A DNA stretch of 64,000 nt. Origin: Candidatus Roseilinea sp. Lineage in GTDB: Bacteria; Chloroflexota; Anaerolineae; J036; Brachytrichaceae. Positions within the stretch are counted from its first letter, which is position 1, and every line of letters begins with the position of its first letter. Shown piece by piece: positions 48,701-59,065 of the stretch. Below the pieces are notes generated by a model. That model ran no database searches. It was given only the letters and a program-made list of their open reading frames with translations, and was not told the DNA's origin. The stretch lies in NCBI GenBank assembly GCA_025998955.1, contig AP024676.1, positions 186,001-250,000 on the forward strand, in the 5' to 3' direction. Both the position numbers and the translations under genes were made by a program.

Positions 48701-49451
48701 CCGCAAGATCGGCAACCGCTTTGCCGAGGGTGACGCGCTGACCTTCTGTGGCCAAATCCAGGCGATTTACCTGGGCGACTACGCTGGTGGCCTGGCCTTG
48801 TTGCAGGAAGCGTTGGACAAGTGGTCCCCGATCGCCCGCCGGCTGTTCCCGATGTTGCGCATCGCGCAGGTATATGTGTTGCAGGGGCGCTTGGACGAGG
48901 CGCGCGCGATATTGGCACAGGCCGAACCGCTGAGCGGTGCGATCCTCATCGAACTCGGGCGCGCAGGATGGGGGCTGGTCGAGGCGATGCTGCACCAGGC
49001 GGTTGGCGATGAGGCGAGCCTGCAGCGCGCGCTGCAGGCTACTCGGCCGGTGCTCCAACAGGTAGCGAATAACCTGGTCTCGCAGCAGTACCGCATGGCG
49101 GCCTCGTGCCTGGATGCGGCGACGCACCTGGCGCTGGCGCGGTTGCAGGTCGAGGAAGGTGCGCGCACAGCGCATGTGCAGCAGGCGCTGTCGGCATCAG
49201 GCGTGGCGCTCGATTTGTATCGCGCGTTCGGCTTCACGCAGGTAGTGGAGTGCGTGGGCGAGGAGATTCTCCTGCGCCATGGCCAGGCGCTGGCCGCCGG
49301 TGGGCGCAAAGCCGAAGCGGTGGATTTCTTGCGGCAGGCCCATGATGAGATGATGCGCAAGTATGACCTGATCCCGCCGGAATCGTCGTTCCGCCGGAGC
49401 TTCCTGGAGATTGCCTTGCATCGGGAGATTCGCGCTGCGGTTGAGTCGTGA
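45720..49451 (+). CDS. Zinc-ribbon, class III cyclase, AAA/STAND ATPase, TPR protein
   Basis: A 1243-residue signalling protein starting at GTG. Two zinc ribbons occupy 1-46 (Cys3/6/17/20 and Cys28/31/42/45). A class III nucleotide cyclase spans about 88-270, with metal aspartates in LVTDVSGST (Asp98) and FRGDGMVAFFG (Asp142). An ATPase follows from about 290, with P-loop GDKGLGKS (about 319) and a Walker B-like VLVFADMQWA. The C-terminal ~600 residues are alpha-helical and TPR-like. The architecture matches large adenylate cyclase/ATPase regulators of Actinobacteria and Chloroflexota. It likely makes cAMP for the neighbouring cNMP-binding protein; the ligand of the TPR part is unknown. Confidence 0.92.
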   Translation: MKCPNCGFDSPPEMRFCGMCGTRLALVCATCGFANPPNYRYCGNCGTRLQSGDDRVAHPPAQLPALITDAASEEPADSTPAILSSEGERRIATVLVTDVSGSTALLERVGTEAWVELMNRVLHILEEEVYRFGGEVEQFRGDGMVAFFGATRAHEDDPERAVLAALAMQQSVGVFAAQVEQQQGISLRLRVGVSTGEVIVSSAARRPPHAEVAMGAAITMAARMEAVAEPGTVLVSEHTYRLVASSFEWQPLGSITVRGISQPIAVYRPLAPKADSDGMSRQSLFGYPVPLIGREAEFAALKHCVKDVLSGRGRIAMLTGDKGLGKSFLVNELRQYFVHRGALLSLAQTAEAAQPSPPQLRPAQPTPTLTWVRGRCRSYHQGWPYSMWIDLLSDWLSQCSPHRAQSKEEVRDVLRQESRALWGEEFVEHYPYLATLLSLPLEDEFGDRVRHLDAEGLRQRYFIAVQSWIVAMCRRSPLVLVFADMQWAGASSLDLLKYCLPVCETEALLMLLVFRPDRDLPMWELAQHIELEYPHRLTQVELKPLNDAQSAELIAAMIGPEALPPETRDLIVKNAAGNPYYIQELIHALVTGGVLVRDVETGRWRAMRTVTTLDLPDNLQRLLVARIDRLSPGERHVLQVAAVIGSVFWSNVVRAVVGNTPELSRHLAALQRAQLIQETGRLPELGMQYLFRSPLVRDAAYDSLLTAQRVALHARVAEYLALYVNPDALVGYYGLLAEQFRGAENYPKELFYTLLAAEEARKLYANAEALQRYNRAIALLDRMEAGATDDNRRRAIRTQRFEVFDGRRRVLLDMGEIEAARADARALLALADAMPDDPTWRVDALLAQPEVIAGEAVRDEAAQGLAMAEEALALTRQIGDRRRELQALIAVAQLGSHLRRIEARAQAEHALVLARELGDLHAEVRLLLGFSHFYGPDDLPRSEEYLQAALARSEQVNDKAIKIALLGALSARYERRGDYYRQLVEFEQERLRISRKIGNRFAEGDALTFCGQIQAIYLGDYAGGLALLQEALDKWSPIARRLFPMLRIAQVYVLQGRLDEARAILAQAEPLSGAILIELGRAGWGLVEAMLHQAVGDEASLQRALQATRPVLQQVANNLVSQQYRMAASCLDAATHLALARLQVEEGARTAHVQQALSASGVALDLYRAFGFTQVVECVGEEILLRHGQALAAGGRKAEAVDFLRQAHDEMMRKYDLIPPESSFRRSFLEIALHREIRAAVES

Positions 49452-49602
49452 GGTGCAATGCGTATCCCATCGCTGCCGCGTTCTTCAACTTTCGCGTATA
49501 GTCCAGGCCGGGTTCGCCCCTCTCTATGATGCGCTGTACGATCCCACCGCTTGTTGGTTGCAAAGCGTCAAGGACCGAATCTCGATTTCTTAAGGAGGAA
49601 GC

Positions 49603-50799
49603 GTGATCTCACTCACTCAGCTACGCGAAGAAGCCGAGGCGATGCGCGATCGGTTGGTCGCCGTGCGCCGCGATCTGCACCGGCACCCTGAGCTGGCCTT
49701 CCAAGAAGTGCGCACGGCCGGGATTGTCGCCGACAAACTGAGCGCGCTTGGCTACGAAGTGCAGACCGGTGTCGGGCAGACCGGCGTGGTCGGCGTGCTC
49801 GAAGGCGGACGGAGGGTCAGCCAGCCGCTCACGCTGCTGCTGCGCTTCGACATGGACGCGCTGCCGATTCAAGAGGCGGTAGAGGTGCCTTTCAAGTCGC
49901 AGCACGACGGCAAGATGCACGCGTGCGGTCACGATGCCCACACTTCGATCGGGTTAGGTGTCGCGGAGATGATGGCGCGACATCGCGACCTGTGGGGCGG
50001 TGTGGCCAAGTTCGTCTTCCAGCCTGCCGAGGAGATCATCGGCGGCGCGCTGGCCATGATCCGCGATGGCGTACTGGAGAATCCTAAGCCGGATCGCGTG
50101 CTCTCGATGCATGTCTGGGCAACTGAAGAGGTCGGCATAGTCGGCATGACTGATGGGCCGACCCTTGCGGCCAGCGGTGCATATCGCATCGCGGTGCGAG
50201 GGCGCGGCGCACACGGCGCATCGCCGCACCTGGGCGCCGATCCAATCGTCGCTGCAGCGCACATCGTCACGGCGCTGCAAACCATCGTCGCCCGCAACGT
50301 GGATCCACTAGAGCAGGGCGTGGTGACGGTGGGCAGCATTCACGGCGGCACGGCGCCCAACATCATCCCTGACGTGGTCGAGATGCAGGGCACGATTCGC
50401 GCCTTCAAGGACAAAGTGATGCAGTTGATGCGTGAGCGCATTCGACAGATCGCCGAACGCGTCGCGGTTGCGCTCGGTGTAGAGGCGAGCGTGTCCTTCT
50501 CGGAAGTGGGCACACCAGCCACGGTGAACGATCCGGCGATGGCACAGATCGTGCGCGAGACGGCGATCGCGCTGTTCGGCGCAGAACGCGTGCGAAGCGA
50601 TCACCGCACGATGGGCGCAGAGGATTGTGCCTTCTTTCTGCAGGCCGCGCCCGGCGCCTATGTGTTCGTCGGCGCAGGCAACAAAGCCAAAGGCATGACC
50701 GAGCCGCACCACAGCCCGCGCTTCCAAATAGATGAGGATGTGCTGCCGATCTCGGTGGCCCTGCTTACAGCCAGCGCCATCCGCATGTTAGCGTCGTAG
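49603..50799 (+). CDS. M20-family amidohydrolase
   Basis: A metal-dependent hydrolase of N-acylated amino acids (hippurate/IAA-amino acid hydrolase group), 398 residues. It starts at GTG, fixed by the near-perfect AAGGAGGA 4 bp upstream. Motifs are RRDLHRHPELAFQE, LRFDMDALPIQE, KMHACGHDAHTS, VFQPAEEIIGGA and GAEDCAFFLQ, giving the dinuclear metal site. A dimerisation domain lies at about 185-295. It stands alone with its own ribosome site; the natural acyl-amino acid is unknown. Confidence 0.94.
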   Translation: MISLTQLREEAEAMRDRLVAVRRDLHRHPELAFQEVRTAGIVADKLSALGYEVQTGVGQTGVVGVLEGGRRVSQPLTLLLRFDMDALPIQEAVEVPFKSQHDGKMHACGHDAHTSIGLGVAEMMARHRDLWGGVAKFVFQPAEEIIGGALAMIRDGVLENPKPDRVLSMHVWATEEVGIVGMTDGPTLAASGAYRIAVRGRGAHGASPHLGADPIVAAAHIVTALQTIVARNVDPLEQGVVTVGSIHGGTAPNIIPDVVEMQGTIRAFKDKVMQLMRERIRQIAERVAVALGVEASVSFSEVGTPATVNDPAMAQIVRETAIALFGAERVRSDHRTMGAEDCAFFLQAAPGAYVFVGAGNKAKGMTEPHHSPRFQIDEDVLPISVALLTASAIRMLAS

Positions 50800-50862
50800 G
50801 TACAGTGCCGAGATGAGGCGTTGCGCCATCGAACGTGAGCCGGCGCGTTGCGAGCTGAGCGC

Positions 50863-51600
50863 TCAATAGGCGCGGGGCACGAAGCCGGGCGAATTCAACA
50901 CGGTCATCAAGTCCTCGCCCGTGCCCAGCACGATCAAGCCGCGCTTTTCGGCGAACGTGACCACGCTCGGATCCACGTTTAAGCTGGCGACTGCGCCGAC
51001 GAAACGATAGCCACGTGCGGCAAACTCGGGGAAATACTCTTTGACTTCGGGCATCCGATCGGCGAATTCGTTCACTGCGGCGATGTCCAGCCTGATCTTG
51101 CTCTCGACGGTGAGGAAGTAGCCGCAACCGGCGGTGACCGTGTCGAATTCGCGATTGCGATCGGGTAGGGTAGGGTGTTTGCGCTTGAGTCGCACGGCCG
51201 AGAACGTGATGTCTTCTTCTAGACAGTCGAACACTTCGCGCAGCACGCGCGGGATGCTCGGCGCAACGATGTCTTCGACGAACGTGCCCAGGCTGGCTGC
51301 CAGCTCGCCCCAGCGTTTGTTCATCTCGCGTCGTTCATTGCGCGTCTCCTCTGTGAACGCGTTCATCTCATCCTTGAACACCTTCATCTCGTCTTTGAAC
51401 GCACTCATCTCGTCTTTGAATGCGCTCATTTCGTCTTTGAACGCGCGCATCTCGTCTTTGAATGCGCTCATCTCGGCCTTGAAATCGCGCATTTCGCGCG
51501 ACAGCCGATCTACCTCCAGGCTGGTGGCGCGCACGACGCGCAGCGTATCCGCCATCAAGGCTTCCAGCGTTTCGACGCGATTTTCGAGTTCGACGCTCAC
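50863..51600 (-). CDS. Coiled-coil protein with PD-(D/E)XK nuclease-like domain
   Basis: 245 residues. The N-terminal half is a long coiled coil with six to seven 7-residue repeats of the form FKDEMSA (40-88). The C-terminal half has EFDTVTAG (Asp153) and FLTVESKIR (Glu166, Lys168), the D...ExK pattern of the restriction-endonuclease fold, matching DUF3782-type proteins common in cyanobacteria and Chloroflexi. Their function is not established. It is divergent from the RraA-like gene and convergent with the amidohydrolase gene. Confidence 0.8.
   Translation of the reverse strand: MSVELENRVETLEALMADTLRVVRATSLEVDRLSREMRDFKAEMSAFKDEMRAFKDEMSAFKDEMSAFKDEMKVFKDEMNAFTEETRNERREMNKRWGELAASLGTFVEDIVAPSIPRVLREVFDCLEEDITFSAVRLKRKHPTLPDRNREFDTVTAGCGYFLTVESKIRLDIAAVNEFADRMPEVKEYFPEFAARGYRFVGAVASLNVDPSVVTFAEKRGLIVLGTGEDLMTVLNSPGFVPRAY
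51358..51483 (-). repeat. 21-bp tandem repeats encoding FKDEMxA heptads
   Basis: Six units of 21 bp (plus-strand form TCGTCTTTGAATGCGCTCAT) follow one another inside the coiled-coil gene, some nearly identical. They add full coiled-coil turns without frame change, so copy number may vary between strains. Confidence 0.85.
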
Positions 51601-51677
51601 GCCGGCGATTATAGGTGCGTCGGCATCCCTCGTCGCAGTATCATTCTCGTCTCAAACTTTCAGCGCAACAACGAGCC

Positions 51678-52424
51678 ATGAATTCCTTTCCCCTGAGTAG
51701 CGACCATCTGGCCATGCTCGCCCGAGCCGACTCGCCCACCGTCGCGAACGTGATTGAGCTGTTCGACGTGCGGCCGCGCGTGGCCGGCTACACCCATGCC
51801 ACGTTGAAGGCGCTCTACCCGGAGTTGCCCCCGGCCGTCGGATATGCGGTGACGGCGACCTTCCGCTCGGCCTATCCGCCTTCGTCGCAGGACGCTTACG
51901 GCGGCATGCTGCAACTGATTGCCGATGCGCAAGCCATCCCTGCACCGCGCATCGTCGTCTTCCAAGACCTGGACGAGCCGCCGGCTGCAGCCACTTATGG
52001 CGAGGTGATGGTCACGACCTTTCGGGCGTTCGGCTTCGTCGGTCTGATCACCAGCGGCGCAGCGCGCGACATCGAGCAGGTGCGCGCACTGCGCTTTCCG
52101 TGCTGGGCGTCCGGCGTGATTGTCTCGCATGGTTACAACCACATCTTGGCCGGCAACGTGCCGGTGACCGTAGGCGGGCTGCAGGTAAATCCAGGCGACT
52201 TGCTGCACGCCGACGCGAACGGCATCGTCAGCATTCCGAGTACTATCGCTGTCGGCGTCGCCGAATTGTGCGAGCCGTTCATGCGAGCTGAATCCATCGT
52301 GCTCGATTACCTGCGCAAGCCCAATCCGACGTTGGAGGGTTATCGGCATGCGCAAGGCCGCATGCGCGAGGCACTGGCCGAGCTGCGCCAGCGTGCTCAG
52401 ACGCTGGTAAGTGGTAAGTCGTAA
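51678..52424 (+). CDS. RraA-like / HMG aldolase family protein
   Basis: 248 residues. TSGAARDIEQ (Gly...Arg-Asp) is the active-site motif of the RraA/HMG-aldolase fold, and VNPGDLLHADANGIVSIPS matches its metal-binding C-terminal part. Relatives cleave 4-hydroxy-4-methyl-2-oxoglutarate or related oxoacids. The ATG giving MNSFPLSSDHLAML is chosen; an upstream in-frame ATG lies in the promoter of the divergent gene. The last codons and stop (GGTAAGTCGTAA) are part of a GTAAGTG repeat. Confidence 0.85.
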   Translation: MNSFPLSSDHLAMLARADSPTVANVIELFDVRPRVAGYTHATLKALYPELPPAVGYAVTATFRSAYPPSSQDAYGGMLQLIADAQAIPAPRIVVFQDLDEPPAAATYGEVMVTTFRAFGFVGLITSGAARDIEQVRALRFPCWASGVIVSHGYNHILAGNVPVTVGGLQVNPGDLLHADANGIVSIPSTIAVGVAELCEPFMRAESIVLDYLRKPNPTLEGYRHAQGRMREALAELRQRAQTLVSGKS

Positions 52425-52529
52425 GTGGCAGGTGTGGAATGTCGAGCGAATGATGTAGCTACCAGTTGCGAATTACCAAATTACCGGTGACCAATCATCA
52501 ATCATCAATCTATCAATCATTCTCACTGC
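52407..52529. repeat. Repeat tract between rraA-like gene and folD
   Basis: It begins with GGTAAGTGGTAAGTCGTAAG across the stop codon, passes through CAGTTGCGAATTACCAAATTACC and ends with ATCATCAATCATCAATCTA units right up to the folD ATG. No ribosome site is visible before folD, so the repeat may have replaced it. Confidence 0.8.
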
Positions 52530-53408
52530 ATGGCAAAGATCATTGACGGTGCAGCGATCGCTGCGACGATTCGCGCGGAGATCAAGGAAGCCGTGGCGCG
52601 CCTGAAAGCCGAACACGGCGTGACGCCCGGCCTAGCGACGGTGCTGATCGGCGACGACCCCGCCTCGGCAACCTACGTGCGCAACAAGCGCAAGGCCTGT
52701 GCCGAAGTGGGCATCGCGTCGTTCGGATACGAGCTGTCCGCATCCACGACGCAAGACGAAGTGATGCGCCTGTTGCAAGAATTGGGATCACGTGATGACG
52801 TGCACGGCATCTTGGTGCAATTGCCCCTGCCGGCGCATCTGGACGAGCAAGCCGTCCTGGCGGCCGTTCCGCTGCACAAGGATGTGGACGGTTTCAATCC
52901 GGTCAACCTGGGGCTACTGGGTGTGAAAGGTCGGCAGGCGCCCTTCGCGCCGTGCACGCCGCAGGGCTGCATCGAGCTGCTCGACCGCAGCGACATCCGC
53001 ATTGCCGGCCGGCGCGCTGTGGTGCTGGGGCGCAGCACCATCGTTGGCTTGCCCGTCGCGTTGATGCTCTTGGCGCGCGACGCGACGGTGACGATTTGCC
53101 ACAGCAAGACGCCCAACATTGCCAGCATCACGCGCACTGCCGACATCCTCGTCGCCGCCATCGGCAAGCCGCGCTTCGTCACCGGCGATATGGTCAAGGC
53201 GGGTGTAGTGGTGATTGACGTGGGCATCAACCGGGTCGCGGACGCGAGCGACCCACGCGGTGCACGCTTGGTGGGCGATGTGGACTTCGACGAAGTGAGT
53301 GAGGAAGCGTCGGCTATTACCCCGGTGCCGGGTGGCGTCGGCCCGATGACGATCGCAATGCTGCTGAGGAACACGTTGATCGCAGCCCAGCGCCGTGCGA
53401 CGGGATAA
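52530..53408 (+). CDS. folD: Methylene-THF dehydrogenase/cyclohydrolase
   Basis: Bifunctional one-carbon enzyme of 292 residues. Marks are TYVRNKRKACAEVGI (catalytic Lys), GILVQLPLPAHLDE, KDVDGFNPVNLG, VLGRSTIVGLPVALML (NADP-binding) and the C-terminal PVPGGVGPMTIAMLL. It supplies formyl-THF for the purine genes further left. Its upstream gap is repeat DNA. Confidence 0.97.
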   Translation: MAKIIDGAAIAATIRAEIKEAVARLKAEHGVTPGLATVLIGDDPASATYVRNKRKACAEVGIASFGYELSASTTQDEVMRLLQELGSRDDVHGILVQLPLPAHLDEQAVLAAVPLHKDVDGFNPVNLGLLGVKGRQAPFAPCTPQGCIELLDRSDIRIAGRRAVVLGRSTIVGLPVALMLLARDATVTICHSKTPNIASITRTADILVAAIGKPRFVTGDMVKAGVVVIDVGINRVADASDPRGARLVGDVDFDEVSEEASAITPVPGGVGPMTIAMLLRNTLIAAQRRATG

Positions 53409-53446
53409 AAACGAACTTCCGAAGCCGCACAGACTTCGGAAGTTCG
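53407..53446 (-). terminator. Terminator of tRNA-Asn, possibly shared with folD
   Basis: A perfect 13 bp stem CGAACTTCCGAAG/CTTCGGAAGTTCG (53412-53424 and 53434-53446) with a 9 nt loop. On the minus strand it is followed by TTTTTATCC, a good tail for tRNA-Asn. The folD stop lies 3 bp from the stem. Confidence 0.88.
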
Positions 53447-53453
53447 GCCCAGG

Positions 53454-53526
53454 CTCCTCGAACAGGGCTCGAACCTGTAACCTACCGGTTAACAGCCGGT
53501 TGCTCTACCGATTGAGCTATCGAGGA
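53454..53526 (-). tRNA. tRNA-Asn (anticodon GTT)
   Basis: Read on the minus strand: acceptor TCCTCGA with TCGAGGA, discriminator G, D-arm TAGCTCAATCGGTAGAGC, anticodon stem ACCGG/CCGGT around loop CTGTTAA (anticodon GTT), T-arm CAGGTTCGAGCCCTG. 73 nt, no encoded CCA. Confidence 0.95.
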
Positions 53527-53536
53527 ATGCACCAAA

Positions 53537-53542
53537 ATTATA
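53537..53542 (-). promoter_or_regulatory. -10 box of tRNA-Asn
   Basis: TATAAT on the minus strand, 10 bp before the tRNA 5' end, the same spacing as at tRNA-Gly. A 19-bp sequence shared with the tRNA-Gly upstream region lies at 53549-53567. Confidence 0.6.
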
Positions 53543-53723
53543 CACAAACTCCGCTGGCGAATGCACCCATGAGTGCATTTCAGAAAAGGGAGGAGGTCGG
53601 GAGGATGAACAACAGGGTGGGCCAAGGGCATTGCCCTGGCCCCCCGATGCACCTCATCGGTGCGCCGCGTTGATCGCAGGGTCGTTCAATCGCTTCCAGC
53701 AGGCCTGCTCTCCCCCATCTTGA

Positions 53724-55841
<2,118 letters not shown>

Positions 55842-55845
55842 GTTG

Positions 55846-57969
55846 ATGTACGACGTCTCGTTCTCCTCCATTAACGTCATCAACGGCGAGGAGCTCGGTG
55901 ACACGCCGCAAGTTTCGTTGCAGGTGGCAGGTAAACGCGTGGCGCACGAGGGCGAGAAGCTGGTCATCTTCCTCGATCTGCCCACAGCCTCTCCCTCGAC
56001 GTGTGCAGACATCGCTCGAACGCTGAACGACGCCTTCGTGCGCGCGCCGGGCGGCGTGACGTCTGCACTGCGCCTGGCGATTAAGCTGGCCAACGACCGC
56101 GTCGTGCAGTTGAACAAGGGCGCGCCGCCCAGCCAGCGCCTGGAGGGTTCGATCAGTTGCGCGCTGGTCACAGGCGACAGCCTGATCATCGCCCAGGCCG
56201 GCCCGGCCGTCGCCTACGCGCGCTCGGACGCGGGCGCGTTCGAGGTGATCGCCCCTTACACGGCTACTCCCGCTCAGGTCGTCGGCATCAGCCCCTCGGT
56301 GGATGTGCAATTCAATAACTTCGCCGTGCAACCCGGCGACGTATTCGTGCTGACCGGCACGCGCTCCACCCTGGGCGTGAGCGACGAGCTGATTCGCGTG
56401 TGCATGGGCAAGGGCGACGCGCGCATGGTAGCCGGCTATCTCAACGCCAACGTCAAACGTGGTCGCATGATCGGCGTCGCACTGTCGGTGGATGTCGCCT
56501 CCGGCCCGGCCAAGTCGGCTTCGACGACCGGCCCATCTCAAGCGGCTCCACCCTTCGGCGGAGCTGATACTTCCGCGCGGCCAGCGGCGCCGCCGGCCGC
56601 AACTACTTCGGCGCCGCCGACGCAAGCTGCCGCGTCGCTGCCCGCCTCACCGGTGGGCGCGACGGTTGTAGCCTCGGTGAATCAAGCGGCGCGTTCGGTG
56701 CAACGCAGTCTGAGCACCTTTGGCGCGCGCCTGTTGCCGCAGGAGACAGCCGCAGAAGTGGAAAGGCGTTCTCGCACCGAGACCTTCCTGCTGGCTGCCA
56801 CTGCCGTCCTCATCCCGATCATCGTCGCCGTCGTCGTTGCGACGTTGTATCTGCAGTTCAGCGGCGAAGCAGAACGGATGCGCCTGCGCAACGATGCGCA
56901 AGCCCAGGTCGAAGCGGCCAAGGCTGTGACAGATCCCAATCAGGCCAGAGCCGATTGGGCGCGGGCGCTGCAGATGATCTCTGAGTACGAGGCGAAGAAT
57001 CCCGAAGACCGCGCGACGTTCGACCAGGCTAAAGCCCAGGCGCGCGCCCGCCTCGATGAGATCAGCCAGGTGACGCGTGTGCAGCCGATTCTGTTGGCCG
57101 AGCTGGATGGCAATGCAGCGCGGCGCATCGCTGCTTCAGCACTGGGCGTGTACGTGCTGAACACGGATGCCGATAGCGCCGACTACTATGTGCTCAACGC
57201 CGAGCGCACCGGCACGACCGGCAAAAAGGTGAGCATCATGTTCGGCGAAGGCCTGACGACTACAAACGCTGCCTTGGTAGATGTGGCCTGGGCGACCACC
57301 ACCGCCAATCGCTGGCGCACGGAGGGCGCGGTGTTGTTCAACACCGGCCAGATCTTCGAGTACAGCTCGGCCACCGGCCGCGCCTCACCCATTCCCATCC
57401 CCGCCAATGCCGATGCGACGCCGGTGCAGGTGCAGGCCGGCGAGCTCTACAACAACACGGTCTATTTGCTCGACACAGGCGCCGGCCAAATCTGGCGCTA
57501 CCGGCTGGCCGGCGACAAACTGGGTTCGGGGGATTCCTACTTCCGGTCGCCCTACAACCCGTTGAAGGAGAGCCTGGATTTCGCAATTGACGGGGCGATC
57601 TACGTGCTGCAACGCAACGGCGCCATCTTGAAATATTTCAGCCGCCAGCCGATGCAGTTCACCGTGACCGGCCTGCCCGATCAGCAGTGGAACCGCGTAG
57701 CCGCCATCGCCCTCAGCGGCGACGATCCCAATCGCGGCAGCCTATTCGTGCTCGACGCCGGCAACGGCTCGGTGGTGGAGCTGACGAAGACCGGGCGATT
57801 CGTGCGCCAGTATCGCGGCATGCAAGACGAGTTCCTTGACGCGGAGGACATGTCGCTGGACACGACCAGCAACACGCTCTACGTGGTCACGCGCGACCGG
57901 TTGTATAGCTTCACCGTGCGACCCTCGGCGCCGCCGCAGCCAGAAGCAACGCCTACCGCGCAGCCCTGA
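55846..57969 (+). CDS. PP2C-like domain, membrane helix and beta-propeller protein
   Basis: 707 residues in three parts. Residues 1-220 resemble a PP2C/SpoIIE phosphatase-like fold (SISCALVTGDSLIIAQAGPAVAYAR, VLTGTRSTLGVSDELIRVCM), but metal-binding aspartates are not evident, so catalysis is doubtful. A Pro/Ala-rich linker (about 222-275) leads to one transmembrane helix (TFLLAATAVLIPIIVAVVVA, about 312-335). A helical spacer and a repeat-rich beta domain (about 410-690) lie on the other side, with VYVLNTDADSADYYVLN and SLFVLDAGNGSVVELTKTG resembling propeller blades. It probably links envelope sensing to a cytoplasmic partner. It follows ligA by 4 bp. Confidence 0.72.
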   Translation: MYDVSFSSINVINGEELGDTPQVSLQVAGKRVAHEGEKLVIFLDLPTASPSTCADIARTLNDAFVRAPGGVTSALRLAIKLANDRVVQLNKGAPPSQRLEGSISCALVTGDSLIIAQAGPAVAYARSDAGAFEVIAPYTATPAQVVGISPSVDVQFNNFAVQPGDVFVLTGTRSTLGVSDELIRVCMGKGDARMVAGYLNANVKRGRMIGVALSVDVASGPAKSASTTGPSQAAPPFGGADTSARPAAPPAATTSAPPTQAAASLPASPVGATVVASVNQAARSVQRSLSTFGARLLPQETAAEVERRSRTETFLLAATAVLIPIIVAVVVATLYLQFSGEAERMRLRNDAQAQVEAAKAVTDPNQARADWARALQMISEYEAKNPEDRATFDQAKAQARARLDEISQVTRVQPILLAELDGNAARRIAASALGVYVLNTDADSADYYVLNAERTGTTGKKVSIMFGEGLTTTNAALVDVAWATTTANRWRTEGAVLFNTGQIFEYSSATGRASPIPIPANADATPVQVQAGELYNNTVYLLDTGAGQIWRYRLAGDKLGSGDSYFRSPYNPLKESLDFAIDGAIYVLQRNGAILKYFSRQPMQFTVTGLPDQQWNRVAAIALSGDDPNRGSLFVLDAGNGSVVELTKTGRFVRQYRGMQDEFLDAEDMSLDTTSNTLYVVTRDRLYSFTVRPSAPPQPEATPTAQP

Positions 57970-58168
57970 TCGGGACGAAGTACTGGTTAGAGCGGCACTA
58001 AAGAGACAGGTGGCCGGCGTGCGTGTTTCGCCCAAATGGTTGGCGCAGGCTTCAGCTTGCGTGTCGCGTCCGGCCGCGCGACGTTTTTGAGCTAGGCGCG
58101 AGTGGATGGGAAGAGAATGACATTGGCTCGCAGCAAGGCTGTGGGCATCGCAGCATGGGATGGGCGAA

Positions 58169-59065
58169 TCACACCGGTTCTTTGAAGTCAAAGAAATTAC
58201 CCCGTGCGCGCCATCGCGTGCCGTCGGCATCGCAGATCAGCACATCGCCTTCACGCCGGAGCGGTTGACCGGAGCGCGGGCTGCGGAAGATTGCCTCGCC
58301 GCTCGGCGCCGTGCCTGGCCCTTCGGCTTCGACGCATCGGGCGCCGGCGGCCACCGATTGCACGAACACGCTGGGCGAGAGCAGCGCCAGCGCGGCCGTG
58401 CGCTGGAGCACCGCATCTATGCGCACCATCGCCCTGAGCGGCAGGACGCGCTTGAGGAAGCCGGCGCGCAGGTAGGACGCCGTCCGCTTGGCGCGCACTT
58501 CGAACCCGGCGTCGCGCAGCGTCTGCAGCATCCATGTGGGGTGGAAGTCGAAGTTGAGCGTCACGAACTCGACCGGCTCGGGCGAGTAGGGGCTCCACGA
58601 TTGGCGCCGCGCCAAGTAGCGCGACATTGCTTTTAGGTTGCGCTTGTTGGCGAATTCGAGCACGAATGTGCCGCCGGGCGCGATGGCCCGCCGGATCTGC
58701 GCCAGCGCAGCCGGCACATCGGCGATGTGATGGATGACGCGGATCATCGTTGCCGCGCTGAGCACGCCGGGCGCAAATGGCAGATGATAGATGTCTGCAG
58801 CGACGAACTTGAAGCGCGGGTCGTGGCTCCACTGCTGCATCGCTTCTTCCAGCAGCGAGCGCGAGTAGTCCAGCAGGATCACTTCGTCGTAGCCGGCGTA
58901 GAGGTCGGCCAGACGACCGAAGCCGGCGCCAAACTCGGCCAGGCGCACGCCGCGCGGCGGCAGCATGTGCGTAATGGCGATGCGCTCGACGGCGTCTTCA
59001 TAGGCGCGGTCGGCGTTCTCCCAGAAACGCGTGCGGTAGTCCGAGCCTTCGTAGTCGCAGATCAT
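58169..59065 (-). CDS. SAM-dependent methyltransferase with Trm112-like tail
   Basis: A class I methyltransferase of 298 residues. The SAM loop is LAEFGAGFGRLADLY, then VILLDYSRSLLEEA, VAADIYHLPFAPGV and IAPGGTFVLEFANKRN. After about residue 255 a short segment (PLRREGDVLICDADGTRWRA) resembles a Trm112/zinc-ribbon-like domain lacking most cysteines. The acceptor is unknown. Its ATG overlaps the S41 protease stop (ATGA), so the two are coupled. Confidence 0.87.
   Translation of the reverse strand: MICDYEGSDYRTRFWENADRAYEDAVERIAITHMLPPRGVRLAEFGAGFGRLADLYAGYDEVILLDYSRSLLEEAMQQWSHDPRFKFVAADIYHLPFAPGVLSAATMIRVIHHIADVPAALAQIRRAIAPGGTFVLEFANKRNLKAMSRYLARRQSWSPYSPEPVEFVTLNFDFHPTWMLQTLRDAGFEVRAKRTASYLRAGFLKRVLPLRAMVRIDAVLQRTAALALLSPSVFVQSVAAGARCVEAEGPGTAPSGEAIFRSPRSGQPLRREGDVLICDADGTRWRARGNFFDFKEPV

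Noticed and set aside
53619-53642. GGGCCAAGGGCA/TTGCCCTGGCCC hairpin before ligA as a riboswitch or terminator
   Set aside because: It is a small imperfect stem without a T-run and lacks any conserved aptamer features that I recognise.
53395-53673. 92-codon plus-strand frame over tRNA-Asn
   Set aside because: It crosses the tRNA, its terminator and promoter; clearly non-coding sequence.
58020-58168. Possible small gene between the PP2C-like protein and methyltransferase genes
   Set aside because: Only short frames without ribosome sites or protein-like composition; the gap is about 200 bp and shows nothing else.
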